Positions 1-9,378 of a DNA stretch of 53,857 bases are shown here, in pieces. Location of the stretch: the NCBI RefSeq assembly GCF_002295065.1, contig NZ_NSGG01000026.1:1-53857 (forward strand), read 5' to 3'. How positions within the stretch are numbered: position 1 is the stretch's first letter; each line of letters begins with the position of its first letter. The position numbers and the translations under genes were made by a program. The notes under the pieces were generated by a model. The model searched no databases and was not told the DNA's origin. It worked only from the letters and a program-made list of their open reading frames with translations. Source of the stretch: Mesorhizobium sp. WSM3859. GTDB lineage: Bacteria; Pseudomonadota; Alphaproteobacteria; Rhizobiales; Rhizobiaceae.

Positions 1-77
1 GTCTTGCCATGATCGACGTGGCCGATCGTGCCAATGTTCACATGCGGCTTGGTGCGCTCGAATTTACCTTTTGCCAT
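1..77 (-). CDS. tuf: Elongation factor Tu, N-terminal fragment
   Basis: Only the first 25 codons are in the window; the gene runs off the left edge. The reverse strand begins MAKGKFERTKPHVN and reaches the P-loop GHVDHGK of the GTPase domain, which identifies EF-Tu, the GTPase that delivers aminoacyl-tRNA to the ribosome. A GGAAAGAGACT stretch just upstream of the ATG serves as ribosome binding site. The rest of the gene cannot be judged from here. Confidence 0.95.
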   Translation of the reverse strand, partial: MAKGKFERTKPHVNIGTIGHVDHGK

Positions 78-304
78 AGTCTCTTTCCTTGGACGGCCTT
101 GACCTTCAGTTCAGTCGAATGCGGGGCGATTAGCGACAACGGCCGAAAAACACAAGTGCCTTGTGGCTGAGCGGATTCCCGCTCGACCCGAACCAATGGT
201 CGATTTCAGGGGGATGTGGGCGGATATAGGGCTGCCGCGCGTAAAATCAAAGGCGCCGGGCTGGCCCATTGCCGCCGCGACGACGCTCTGATCTTGTCCG
301 CCGC

Positions 305-1192
305 ATGCAGTTCATTCCATCCAATATCCGCGGTCCGCTGTTCATGGTCGTCTCGACGGGGTCATACCTGGTCAACGACACGATGATGAAGCTCGCGACC
401 ACGGGTCTGCCGCCCTATGAAGTGCTCCTGCTGCGGGGCGCTGCCGCAACGCTGTGGGGCGTGCCGCTGCTCCTGATGCTGGGTTATGCCCGGCAGATCC
501 CGCTGCTCTTCGACCGCAAGGTGCTGCGCCGCAACCTGTTCGAGCTCTTGGCGATCCTCTGCTATGTCGTCGCCCTGGCCAACATGCAGATCGCGGATTC
601 CACCGCGCTCGGGCAGGTCACGCCGCTCATCGTGCTGGTCGGCTCCTCGATGCTGTTCGGTGAAAAGATCGGCGCCACGCGCATGGCGCTGATCGGCCTT
701 GGCTTTGTCGGGGCCCTCATGGTGGCGCAGCCGACCATGCAGGGTATTTCGGTCTATGCGCTGCTAGCGCTCGGCAATGCGGCCTTCGCGGCGGTGCGCG
801 ATATAGCCGGCCGCAAGGTGGGCGCCGAGGTGCCCGGCATGATCGTCGCCATCTCCGCGGTCCTGGTGGTGCTGGTCGGCTCAGGCGCGGCGCATCTCGT
901 CTCCGAGCAATGGGTGATGCCCGAAGGACGCCATCTGCTGCTGATTGCGGGTGCCGGCCTGTTCCTGATCTTCGGCCATTTCTTCATCTTCATGGCCTAC
1001 CGCGTCGGGCCGACAAGCGCGGTCGCGCCCTTTTATTACTGCTTCACCGTCTGGGCAGTCATTTCGGGCCTGCTGGTGTTCGGGCAGTTTCCCAACGCGC
1101 TCGCCGTCTGCGGCATCCTACTGGTCATGGCCAGCGGCCTGGCCATCGTCTCGCTGGACGAAAGAAAGCGTCGCCTGGCGATGGTCGCCTGA
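305..1192 (+). CDS. DMT-family (EamA) inner-membrane transporter
   Basis: A 295-residue, very hydrophobic protein with about ten predicted membrane segments arranged as two EamA repeats, the usual size and layout of drug/metabolite transporters. The N-terminal half carries VSTGSYLVNDTMMKL and PPYEVLLLRG, typical of the first helices and the conserved loop of this family, and the C-terminal repeat has YRVGPTSAVAPFYY. The substrate cannot be told from sequence. An in-frame TTG at 269 would add 12 residues; the ATG at 305 is preferred because the extra residues are basic and non-conserved in character. Neither start has a strong Shine-Dalgarno sequence. It stands alone and is transcribed away from tuf. 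Confidence 0.85.
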   Translation: MQFIPSNIRGPLFMVVSTGSYLVNDTMMKLATTGLPPYEVLLLRGAAATLWGVPLLLMLGYARQIPLLFDRKVLRRNLFELLAILCYVVALANMQIADSTALGQVTPLIVLVGSSMLFGEKIGATRMALIGLGFVGALMVAQPTMQGISVYALLALGNAAFAAVRDIAGRKVGAEVPGMIVAISAVLVVLVGSGAAHLVSEQWVMPEGRHLLLIAGAGLFLIFGHFFIFMAYRVGPTSAVAPFYYCFTVWAVISGLLVFGQFPNALAVCGILLVMASGLAIVSLDERKRRLAMVA

Positions 1193-1261
1193 AAACGTGA
1201 ATCCAGCGCGGGCCGACCGAATGAGGTCGACCATCGGCAGCCCGGCCGGCTGCGACCTTCC

Positions 1262-1519
1262 TTACAGTGTGCGCTTGCCCGAAATCTGGTGATAGGCCCA
1301 GAGCACCACGACCGAACCGATAACGGCAACGATCAGGCTCCAGATGTTGAGGCCGGTGACGCCGGCCGACCCAAAGGCGCTGAAGATCACACCGCCGACG
1401 ACAGCGCCGACAATGCCGAGCACGATATCCATGATCATGCCCTGACCGGTCTTGTTGACGATCTTGCTGCCGATGAAACCGGCGATGAGGCCCAGGATAA
1501 TCCAGCTGATGATGCCCAT
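1262..1519 (-). CDS. GlsB/YeaQ/YmgE-family small membrane protein
   Basis: An 85-residue protein with three hydrophobic segments and the glycine-rich signature GLIAGFIGSKIV, then IVLGIVGAVVGGVIFSAFG, which is the transglycosylase-associated / YeaQ-YmgE family (PF04226). These are inner-membrane proteins linked to envelope or acid stress in other bacteria; the biochemical role is unclear despite the family name. The start MGIISW is chosen because GGAGGG lies four bases upstream; an ATG four codons earlier overlaps that ribosome binding site. Confidence 0.85.
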   Translation of the reverse strand: MGIISWIILGLIAGFIGSKIVNKTGQGMIMDIVLGIVGAVVGGVIFSAFGSAGVTGLNIWSLIVAVIGSVVVLWAYHQISGKRTL

Positions 1520-1646
1520 AATTCCCTCCAAATCCCCCCGCCACCCATCATGTTCATATGATTGTCAAAAGCTCAAGACAGCTTGAAATTCCGTCCGTTT
1601 GCGCCATGCTGGAGCCGGCGGACTTGGCTGAACAAGGAGATCCACG

Positions 1647-2102
1647 ATGGGCCTTTTCGACAATGCCGTTCCGGGCGGCAACATCACCAAACCCCTTATG
1701 ATCGCGCTCGGCGCGCTTTTGGTCGGCAAGATGCTGAGCGGCAGAAGCGAGGAACCGGCCGCGCCGCAAGCGCCTGCGCCGTCTCCTGCCAACACCGGCG
1801 CTTCGGCCGATGGCGGCCTGCTCGGCGGTCTCGGCGGCCTGCTCGGCAAGCTCAGGGACGCCGGCCATGGCAATGTCGCCGACTCCTGGGTCGGCACCGG
1901 CCAGAACCAGCCGATCAATCCGGGTGATCTCGGCTCGGCGCTCGGTCCGGCGGTAATCCGTGAGATCGCCCAGCGCACAGGCATGAACGAGCAGGAGTTG
2001 CTGCAGCAACTCTCCACGGCGCTGCCCGGCATCGTCGACAAGCTGACGCCGAACGGCCAGATCCCGCAGAACCATCAGGTCGCCTCGGCCTTCAACAGCT
2101 GA
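1647..2102 (+). CDS. YidB family protein (DUF937)
   Basis: A 151-residue protein. After a hydrophobic, alanine-rich start (about residues 12-30) comes a low-complexity linker, a glycine/leucine repeat (GGLLGGLGGLLGKL), and then the conserved YidB block with GHGNVADSWVGTGQNQPI followed by ALGPAVIREIAQRTG and a helix ending in LPGIVDKLTP. The function is unknown in general; in E. coli YidB is a small protein with no assigned role. A clear AAGGAG ribosome binding site precedes the ATG. It is followed by a strong rho-independent terminator, so it is probably a single-gene transcript. Confidence 0.85.
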   Translation: MGLFDNAVPGGNITKPLMIALGALLVGKMLSGRSEEPAAPQAPAPSPANTGASADGGLLGGLGGLLGKLRDAGHGNVADSWVGTGQNQPINPGDLGSALGPAVIREIAQRTGMNEQELLQQLSTALPGIVDKLTPNGQIPQNHQVASAFNS

Positions 2103-2120
2103 TCGGCAGCCAATTCGAAC

Positions 2121-2150
2121 ACGCCGCGCGACGGTGCGCGGCGTTTTGAA
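2121..2150 (+). terminator. Rho-independent terminator after the YidB gene
   Basis: A 9-bp perfect stem (ACGCCGCGC at 2121-2129 with its complement at 2136-2144) is followed by TTTT. It lies about 20 bases after the stop codon of the YidB-family gene. Confidence 0.8.
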
Positions 2151-2160
2151 TACGATCTAG

Positions 2161-2673
2161 TCAGGCTTTGAAACCCTCAACGTCGATCAATTCGATGACA
2201 TTCTGAGGATCAGCACGTAGCGCCTTGATAACCGCCAACCAAATATTGTGGGCTGTTTCGTACCATCTACGAGTGGCTTCGAAGTCCAGCGACTCTAATC
2301 TGGCATGGCCGAGGCCATCGGGTGATACGCCGAAGTGTCGACAGGCGTTGTAGATATCAATGAACTTGTCGAATTCGTCGGCACTGACATCTGTCACGCC
2401 ATATTGCGCAACAAAACGCTTCCAGATGATTTTAGGGCTGGCAACCTGCGCTGTCAGCGGCGCCGGATCATTCTGACCGAGCAACTGAGATACGCTTAGC
2501 CCCAAGGTCGCAACGATGAAAACGCATCGTTCAACCAGATCCTCAGTAGCTTCTTTATCCTGCAGATAATTTGCCGTGAGTTCATTCCAATACCGGCGGG
2601 CCTGGCGCAGAGCGTACAGCTGTAGGTTGGTGCTGGCGGTACCGTCTGTGTTTATTGAATAATACGGTCTCAT
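2161..2673 (-). CDS. Hypothetical protein, 170 aa, mostly helical
   Basis: I do not recognise this 170-residue protein. It has no signal peptide or membrane segment and looks soluble and mostly alpha-helical, with stretches such as DEFDKFIDIYNACRHFGVSPDG and an aromatic-rich C-terminal part (RRWYETAHNIWLAVIKAL). GAGGGATC upstream of the ATG is a good ribosome binding site, and codon use is open throughout, so it is probably real. Its base composition is visibly lower in GC than its neighbours and it lies beside two tRNA genes, which suggests acquisition by transfer. No integrase is next to it. Confidence 0.7.
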   Translation of the reverse strand: MRPYYSINTDGTASTNLQLYALRQARRYWNELTANYLQDKEATEDLVERCVFIVATLGLSVSQLLGQNDPAPLTAQVASPKIIWKRFVAQYGVTDVSADEFDKFIDIYNACRHFGVSPDGLGHARLESLDFEATRRWYETAHNIWLAVIKALRADPQNVIELIDVEGFKA

Positions 2674-2762
2674 CGTTCAGCGATCCCTCAGTCAGCGGTG
2701 CCGAATAGGGCAAGCGGGACGGCATCTCCGACCGGTAACTTTCGGGGATTCAGAGGCCTGAT

Positions 2763-2836
2763 TGGAGCGGGTAGCGGGAATCGAACCCGCATATTCAGCT
2801 TGGAAGGCTGCTGCTCTACCACTGAGCTATACCCGC
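2763..2836 (-). tRNA. tRNA-Gly (TCC)
   Basis: The reverse strand begins GCGGGTATAGCTCAGTGG, has an anticodon loop CTTCCAA (anticodon TCC), a T-arm GGGTTCGATTCCC and a closing acceptor strand TACCCGC, discriminator T and encoded CCA. The acceptor stem pairs over seven bases. It reads codon GGA and, by wobble, GGG. Confidence 0.97.
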
Positions 2837-2924
2837 GCCTTGCACTGAGGTACCGGATTCACCCAAAAAGCGCCATGCACTTTTCGGTCCGAGACTTTTC
2901 GTTTCAGGGCTTCCGGGCCGGCAG

Positions 2925-3009
2925 TGGTGGAGAGGGTTGGATTCGAACCAACGTAGGCTAAGCCAACGGATTTACAGTCCGTCCCCTTTAACCACTCGGG
3001 CACCTCTCC
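2925..3009 (-). tRNA. tRNA-Tyr (GTA)
   Basis: A class II tRNA of 85 bases with a long variable arm. The reverse strand begins GGAGAGGTGCCCGAGTGG, the anticodon loop is ACTGTAAATC with anticodon GTA, the T-arm reads TGGTTCGAATCCA and the acceptor closes with CCTCTCC, A and an encoded CCA. It lies 88 bases upstream of tRNA-Gly on the same strand; tyrT-glyT type pairs near tuf are common in bacteria and the two may be co-transcribed toward tuf. Confidence 0.97.
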
Positions 3010-3207
3010 AGTCTGCCGCCGGAGCCATGCAACGAGGCATTTTCGCCGATCCGGAGCCCGAGTAGTTCTTCTCCGAAATCAGCGAAGCGCCTTATGGCGG
3101 CAAGGCCGGTGGGTGTCAACCGGCGCGGCCAGGGTTTTTCGAGGATGTTTCGCATCAATTGTCGCGGCCCATATCCTTAGCCGGACGGGGCGGCTATAGA
3201 AGCCCGC

Positions 3208-4071
3208 ATGAGCGACGATAAAAGCAACAAGCCGGGCACGCGCAAGGACTCCCATTACGCCAAGCTGCGGCGCGCGCATCGCGACCAGAAGGCGGGCGGC
3301 GCGCCAACGTTCCGGCCGCGCCAGCCAGTGCCAGCGGGCGAAGGGCCTGGCGACGGGCTGGTGCGGCTTTATGGCCTGCATACGGTGCGGGCCGCGCTCG
3401 ACAATCCTCGCCGCAAGATCAAAAAGATGCTGGTGACCCGCAACGCCGCCGAGAGGCTTTCGATCGGCGAGCTTGCCGCCCTGCCCTTCAAGGCCGAGCT
3501 GGTCGAGCCGAAGGACATCGACAGGATCACCGGGTCGGACGCCGTGCATCAGGGCGTGCTGGTCGAGGCCGAGCCGCTCAAGCCGAAGCGTCTCGACGCG
3601 CTCGGCGACGCAAGGCTGGTGCTGGTGCTCGACCAGGTGACCGACCCGCACAATGTCGGCGCGATCCTGCGCTCGGCGGTCGCCTTCGGCGCCGGCGCGC
3701 TGATCACCACGGCCCGCCACAGCCCGCAGGAATCCGGCGTGCTGGCGAAGTCGGCGTCGGGCGCGCTGGAGCATATCGACCAGATCGAGGTGAAGAACCT
3801 CGCCGAAGCGCTTGGGCAGTTGCACGAGGCCGGCTTCCAGACCATCGGGCTCGATTCCGAAGGGCCGGCCGAGCTGGAGAAGACCTTCGGCGGCGAGAAA
3901 ATCGCGCTGGTGCTGGGCGCGGAAGGCAAGGGCCTGCGCCAGAAGACCCGCGAGACGGTAACCGCGCTTGCCCGCCTCGACATGCCGGGCGCCATCCATT
4001 CGCTCAACGTGTCGAATGCGGCGGCGGTCAGCCTCTACGCGGCGAGGAAATTCTTAGCGAATAGCGAATAG
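3208..4071 (+). CDS. rlmB: 23S rRNA (guanosine-2'-O-)-methyltransferase RlmB / TrmH family
   Basis: A 287-residue SPOUT-class RNA methyltransferase. Residues about 50-120 form the TrmH-type substrate-binding domain (starts LYGLHTVRAALDNP). The catalytic domain follows, with motif 1 DPHNVGAILRSAVAFG, motif 2 LVLGAEGKGLR and motif 3 HSLNVSNAAAVSLY, which build the knotted S-adenosylmethionine site. E. coli RlmB methylates G2251 of 23S rRNA; TrmH-family tRNA enzymes are close relatives, so the exact target is inferred. The first 45 residues are basic and low in complexity. The last codons and the stop lie inside the TAGCGAA heptamer repeat, so its C-terminus may be set by the repeat. Confidence 0.88.
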   Translation: MSDDKSNKPGTRKDSHYAKLRRAHRDQKAGGAPTFRPRQPVPAGEGPGDGLVRLYGLHTVRAALDNPRRKIKKMLVTRNAAERLSIGELAALPFKAELVEPKDIDRITGSDAVHQGVLVEAEPLKPKRLDALGDARLVLVLDQVTDPHNVGAILRSAVAFGAGALITTARHSPQESGVLAKSASGALEHIDQIEVKNLAEALGQLHEAGFQTIGLDSEGPAELEKTFGGEKIALVLGAEGKGLRQKTRETVTALARLDMPGAIHSLNVSNAAAVSLYAARKFLANSE

Positions 4072-4153
4072 CGAATAGCGAATAGCGAATAGCGGAACAC
4101 GGCGCCGGCAGGCCTGCAACCCCCATTCGCTACTCCCTATTCGCTATTCGCTG
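4055..4153. repeat. TAGCGAA heptamer tandem repeat with inverted copies
   Basis: Five perfect head-to-tail copies of TAGCGAA (4055-4089) are followed by about 35 bases and then by inverted copies (TTCGCTA at 4126, 4140, and a partial copy at 4147). The array overlaps the stop codons of both convergent genes: rlmB ends AGC GAA TAG at 4071 and the reductase on the other strand ends AGC GAA TAG at 4144. The inverted halves can fold into a long stem, which could end transcription from both sides, although no T-run follows. Confidence 0.85.
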
Positions 4154-5037
4154 CTAGCCACTTCGTGTCCCGCCATCCGTTCCAGCGCCCTCACCAGCGC
4201 CGAATGATCCTCCTTCGCGCCGCCATTGGCGACGCAGGAATTGAACAGCTGCTGCGTCGTCGAGGTGTTGGGCAGCGAGACGCCAAGCGCCTTAGCGCCT
4301 TCAAGCGCCAGGTTAAGATCCTTCTGGTGCAATTCGATGCGGAAGCCCGGCGCGAAGGTGCGCTTGATCATGCGCTCGCCATGCACTTCGAGGATGCGCG
4401 AGGCGGCAAGCCCGCCCATCAGCGCCTGCCTGACTTTTGCGGGATCAGCGCCGGCCTTCGAGGCAAAGACGAGGGCTTCGCCGACGGCTTCAATGGTCAG
4501 CGCGACCACGATCTGGTTGGCGACCTTGGTGGTCTGGCCGACGCCGTTCGGGCCGACCAAAGTGATGTTCTTGCCCACCTTCTCGAAGACCGGCCGGGCG
4601 CGCTCGAAGGCTTTTTCCTCGCCGCCGACCATGATCGTCAGCGACGCCGCCTTGGCGCCGACCTCGCCGCCCGACACCGGCGCGTCGAGATAGTCGCAGC
4701 CGAGATCGTTGATCTTTTTGGCGAATTCCTTGGTGGCGATCGGCGAGATCGAGCTCATGTCGATGACGAGCTTGCCCTTGGTCAGGCCCGAGGCGATGCC
4801 GTTCTCGCCGAACAGGACATCGGCAACCTGCGGCGTGTCCGGCACCATGGTGATGATGATGTCGGCAGCCTTGGCCACCGCATTGTGGCCAGTGACTGAC
4901 TTCAGCCCCTTGGCGGTAAGATCGGCCGGCGGCTTGGAGCGGTGGTCGCTGGCGACGACCTTGTAGCCGGCGTCGAGGAGGTGCCCCGCCATCGGCGCGC
5001 CCATGATGCCGAGGCCGATGAAACCGATGGTTTCCAT
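4144..5037 (-). CDS. glxR: 2-hydroxy-3-oxopropionate reductase (tartronate semialdehyde reductase)
   Basis: A 297-residue NAD(P)H-dependent beta-hydroxyacid dehydrogenase that reduces tartronate semialdehyde to D-glycerate. The N-terminal Rossmann motif is IGFIGLGIMGAPMAG, the substrate-binding motif DAPVSGGEVGA follows, and the catalytic-lysine region is GVGQTTKVANQ, with LHQKDLNLAL near the C-terminus, as in GlxR/GarR. Length matches the family. The start METIGF at 5037 is chosen; the reading frame continues further up through an intergenic palindrome that is clearly non-coding. It is the last gene of the gcl-hyi-glxR set, separated from hyi by that palindrome. Confidence 0.92.
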   Translation of the reverse strand: METIGFIGLGIMGAPMAGHLLDAGYKVVASDHRSKPPADLTAKGLKSVTGHNAVAKAADIIITMVPDTPQVADVLFGENGIASGLTKGKLVIDMSSISPIATKEFAKKINDLGCDYLDAPVSGGEVGAKAASLTIMVGGEEKAFERARPVFEKVGKNITLVGPNGVGQTTKVANQIVVALTIEAVGEALVFASKAGADPAKVRQALMGGLAASRILEVHGERMIKRTFAPGFRIELHQKDLNLALEGAKALGVSLPNTSTTQQLFNSCVANGGAKEDHSALVRALERMAGHEVASSE

Positions 5038-5087
5038 TGTTCTGCTCCCTAGACGTCTTTCTTCAAATACATCGAAAGGTTGGCGCC

Positions 5088-5204
5088 GCCCCTCATCCGC
5101 CTGCCGGCACCTTCTCCCCGTAAAGTGACGGGGAGAAGGGAAGCGCTCCAGCGCCAGCGCCCCCTCTCCCCGTTCTTCACGGGGAGAGGGCAAGGGTGAG
5201 GGGC
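5088..5204. repeat. Rhizobial palindromic intergenic repeat (CCTCATCCGCC...CTTCTCCCCG type)
   Basis: Two nested inverted repeats: CTTCTCCCCG with its complement CGGGGAGAAG, then CCTCTCCCCG with CGGGGAGAGG, all enclosed by an outer pair CCCCTCA / TGAGGGG. The sequence type is widespread between genes in Rhizobiales. It lies between hyi and glxR within one operon, where it may stabilise or attenuate the transcript. Confidence 0.85.
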
Positions 5205-5233
5205 AAACGCCGAGGCTTCACAATTCCTGGCAC

Positions 5234-6031
5234 CTAAGCCGCCGCGCTCCCCTGCCCGGCGAATTGCCTGAACCAGCCGAGCCCTGCTTCCGTGCCGGCT
5301 TTCGGCTTGTATTCGGCCCCCACCCAGCCCGCATAACCAATCCGGTCTATGTGGTTGTACAGGAAGGGATAATTGATCTCGCCCGTCCCCGGCTCGTAAC
5401 GGCCGGGATTGTCCGCAAGCTGGATATGCGCGATGCGGCCGAGGTTCGCCTCAATCGTACGGGCGAGATCCCCCTCCATGATCTGCATGTGGTAGATGTC
5501 ATATTGCAAATAGAGGTTCTTGGAGCCGATGCGGTCGATCAGCGCCAGCGCCTGGTCGGAATAGTTCAGGAAGAAGCTCGGTATGTCGCGGGTGTTGATC
5601 GGCTCGATCAGCAGCCTGATCCCGGCCTGCTCCAGCTTCTCGGCCGCGAAGGCGAGGTTTTCGGCAAAGACGTTTTCCAGCACAGTGCGATCGGCGCCCC
5701 GCGGCGCGATGCCGGCTAGGCAGTTGACCTGCTCGCAACCTAGCGCATGGGCATAGGTGATCGCCTTGGCGACGCCCTGGCGGAATTCCGGCACCCGGTC
5801 CGGCAGCACGGCGATGCCGCGCTCGCCCTTCGCCCAATCGCCGGCCGGCAGGTTGAAGAGAACCTGCGTCAGGCCGTTCTTCTTCAAACGCGCCGCGACG
5901 ACATCCGGCGCGTGATCATAGGGACCGATATATTCAACGCCCTTGAAGCGCGCGCGGGCGGCGGCATCGAAGCGGTCGAGGAAATCATGCTCGCTGAAGA
6001 GCATGGAAAGATTGGCTGAAAAACGCGGCAT
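5234..6031 (-). CDS. hyi: Hydroxypyruvate isomerase
   Basis: A 265-residue TIM-barrel sugar isomerase-type enzyme (AP endonuclease 2 superfamily) that interconverts hydroxypyruvate and tartronate semialdehyde. The start MPRFSANLSMLFSEHDFLDRF, then LLIEPINTRDIPSFF with the metal-ligand glutamate, LQYDIYHMQIMEGDL and the C-terminal VGAEYKPKAGTEAGLGWF match Hyi closely and the length is normal. It lies 27 bases downstream of gcl, so the two are co-transcribed. GGAGAAAAAGA upstream of the ATG is the ribosome binding site. Confidence 0.93.
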   Translation of the reverse strand: MPRFSANLSMLFSEHDFLDRFDAAARARFKGVEYIGPYDHAPDVVAARLKKNGLTQVLFNLPAGDWAKGERGIAVLPDRVPEFRQGVAKAITYAHALGCEQVNCLAGIAPRGADRTVLENVFAENLAFAAEKLEQAGIRLLIEPINTRDIPSFFLNYSDQALALIDRIGSKNLYLQYDIYHMQIMEGDLARTIEANLGRIAHIQLADNPGRYEPGTGEINYPFLYNHIDRIGYAGWVGAEYKPKAGTEAGLGWFRQFAGQGSAAA

Positions 6032-6058
6032 TCTTTTTCTCCTTCTCTCCGCAGACTC

Positions 6059-7840
<1,782 letters not shown>

Positions 7841-8043
7841 GACAAGCCTCCATTTCTTTGGTTGGCTTGATAGTGACAGCACGTCTTCTATTTTTCAATT
7901 TTTTCAGAATATTTTTTCATTTCTAGAAAGCGGCTTTTAACCGTTGAATTTACGTCATTTTCGGTTTTCCAGAAATTCACGTTGCCAAATCGATGAAAAA
8001 CTTTTTCATTGCACCTCGCGCGAATTCAGCGACAATGCCGCCT
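7841..8043. promoter_or_regulatory. Divergent gcl/iclR control region with TGAAAAA half-sites
   Basis: This AT-rich intergenic stretch contrasts with its GC-rich surroundings. At 7993-8009 there is a perfect palindrome, ATGAAAAA-C-TTTTTCAT, located just upstream of the regulator's start. Near gcl, on the reverse strand, three TGAAAAA-type half-sites occur between about 7885 and 7920. IclR-family regulators such as AllR and IclR bind A/T-rich palindromes with TGGAAA-like arms, so these are candidate operators. The palindrome also contains an ATG in frame with the regulator, which is a reason not to use that ATG as its start. Confidence 0.6.
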
Positions 8044-8865
8044 ATGGAAACGACGGAAAAACGCCAGCGCGGCCGGCCCCGCGCCTTCAATGGCCCTTCC
8101 GAAGCGGCGTCGGTGCAGTCGCTCGACCGCGCGCTCCGGATCCTCGCGATCGTCGCCGAGGCGAGCGGCTTGTCGCTCAGCGAAATCGCCGCGCAAAGCG
8201 GCATTGCCGCCTCCACCGCCTATCGCATGCTGACGACGCTGGAGAACCACGGCATGGTCGAGTTCGACACGACCGACCAGCTGTGGTCGGTCGGCGTCGA
8301 GACCTACCGCATGGGCGCCGCCTTCCTGCGCCGGCGCAAGCTCGTCGACCGCGCCCGCATCGTCATGCAGGAACTGATGGAGAAGACCGGCGAGACCGCC
8401 AATCTGGGTGTCGCCGAGGACGATTGCGTGGTCTTCGTCAGCCAGGTCGAGACGCATCAGGCGATCCGCGCCTTCTTCCGGCCGGGCACGCGCAGCCCCT
8501 TCCATGCCTCCGGCATCGGCAAGGCGGTGCTGGCGCATCTCGAGCCGGAGCGGGTCGCCGCCATCCTTCGCAAAGCGGGTTTGCAGCGCTACACCGACAA
8601 GACGCTTTCCGACATCTCGGCGCTTGCCCACGACCTCGCCACCATCAAGCATCGCGGCTGGTCGGTGGACGACGAGGAGCGCCATCCGGGCATGCGCTGC
8701 GTGGCGGCCGCCATCTTCAACGAATATGGCGAGCCGATCGGCGGCGTTTCGGTCTCCGGGCCGACGGTGCGGGTCACGCCCGAGCGGCTGGCCGAGATCG
8801 GCCCGCTGGTGCGCGACGCCGCAGTCGAGGTGACGAAGATGATCGGCGGCGTGAAAGCGTATTAG
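8044..8865 (+). CDS. IclR-family transcriptional regulator of the glyoxylate operon
   Basis: A 273-residue regulator. Residues about 20-80 form a winged helix-turn-helix (SVQSLDRALRILAIVAEASGLSLSEIA followed by GIAASTAYRMLTTLENHGMV), and residues 100-265 form the IclR effector domain, with SPFHASGIGKAVLAHL, GWSVDDEERHPGMRCVAAAIF and GGVSVSGPTVRV. The gene is divergent from gcl, so it most likely controls gcl-hyi-glxR; glyoxylate or allantoin-derived ligands are known for relatives such as AllR. The start METTEKRQRGRP is chosen over ATG 7993 because the latter lies in the probable operator. A basic AT-hook-like RGRPRAF precedes the DNA-binding domain. Confidence 0.9.
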   Translation: METTEKRQRGRPRAFNGPSEAASVQSLDRALRILAIVAEASGLSLSEIAAQSGIAASTAYRMLTTLENHGMVEFDTTDQLWSVGVETYRMGAAFLRRRKLVDRARIVMQELMEKTGETANLGVAEDDCVVFVSQVETHQAIRAFFRPGTRSPFHASGIGKAVLAHLEPERVAAILRKAGLQRYTDKTLSDISALAHDLATIKHRGWSVDDEERHPGMRCVAAAIFNEYGEPIGGVSVSGPTVRVTPERLAEIGPLVRDAAVEVTKMIGGVKAY

Positions 8866-9221
8866 GACGCCCCCGGCAAGGCGCTCTTGGCCGCTACCTC
8901 GAAGAAATCGAGCAGGATCGCCAGCCCGACGCCACAGGCCGCCAAGATGAGGCCGGCGATGAATATCCGACTGGCGCGGTCATGGATGCTTCGCTGCAGG
9001 GATTTGATATCGAGCAGGATGGCAAGCGCCCGGATCTGCAGCGCGATGCCGACCAGGATCGGCAGGACGGCAAGCAAATGGTAGGTCTGCCATGGGATCG
9101 GGTTGGCCGCCCAATGCGTGATGAAGCCTAGCGAAAACGCAAGCAGGATGCCGACGATGGTGATGGTGCCGTTGCGGAAAACCGGTTCGACCCGTTCTTC
9201 CTTGGAATCCTGCTCGTTCAT
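8862..9221 (-). CDS. Hypothetical small membrane protein, 119 aa
   Basis: A 119-residue protein with a charged N-terminus of about 18 residues and three or four membrane helices (around ITIVGILLAFSLGFITHW, YHLLAVLPILVGIALQI and FIAGLILAACGVGLAILL). I cannot name a family with certainty. Its stop codon overlaps the end of the convergent iclR gene by four bases. GGAAGGGTGGC before the ATG provides a ribosome binding site. No operon partner is evident. Confidence 0.7.
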   Translation of the reverse strand: MNEQDSKEERVEPVFRNGTITIVGILLAFSLGFITHWAANPIPWQTYHLLAVLPILVGIALQIRALAILLDIKSLQRSIHDRASRIFIAGLILAACGVGLAILLDFFEVAAKSALPGAS

Positions 9222-9378
9222 GCCACCCTTCCCTCGATTAGCGTGAAAGCCAGATTAAACGCTCGCAAAATCGCTGTACATCGCTGGTTGCCTGGCAGGA
9301 GCCGACCGGGGATTGGCCAGGCCGGAGGCGGACTTGACCGTCTTGCCGGGGCGTCGGGGTGCATGCGAAAGGGCACGG

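Noticed and set aside
2698..2961. A short protein gene across the tRNA-Gly and tRNA-Tyr genes
   Set aside because: The frame is only the reverse complement of the two tRNAs.
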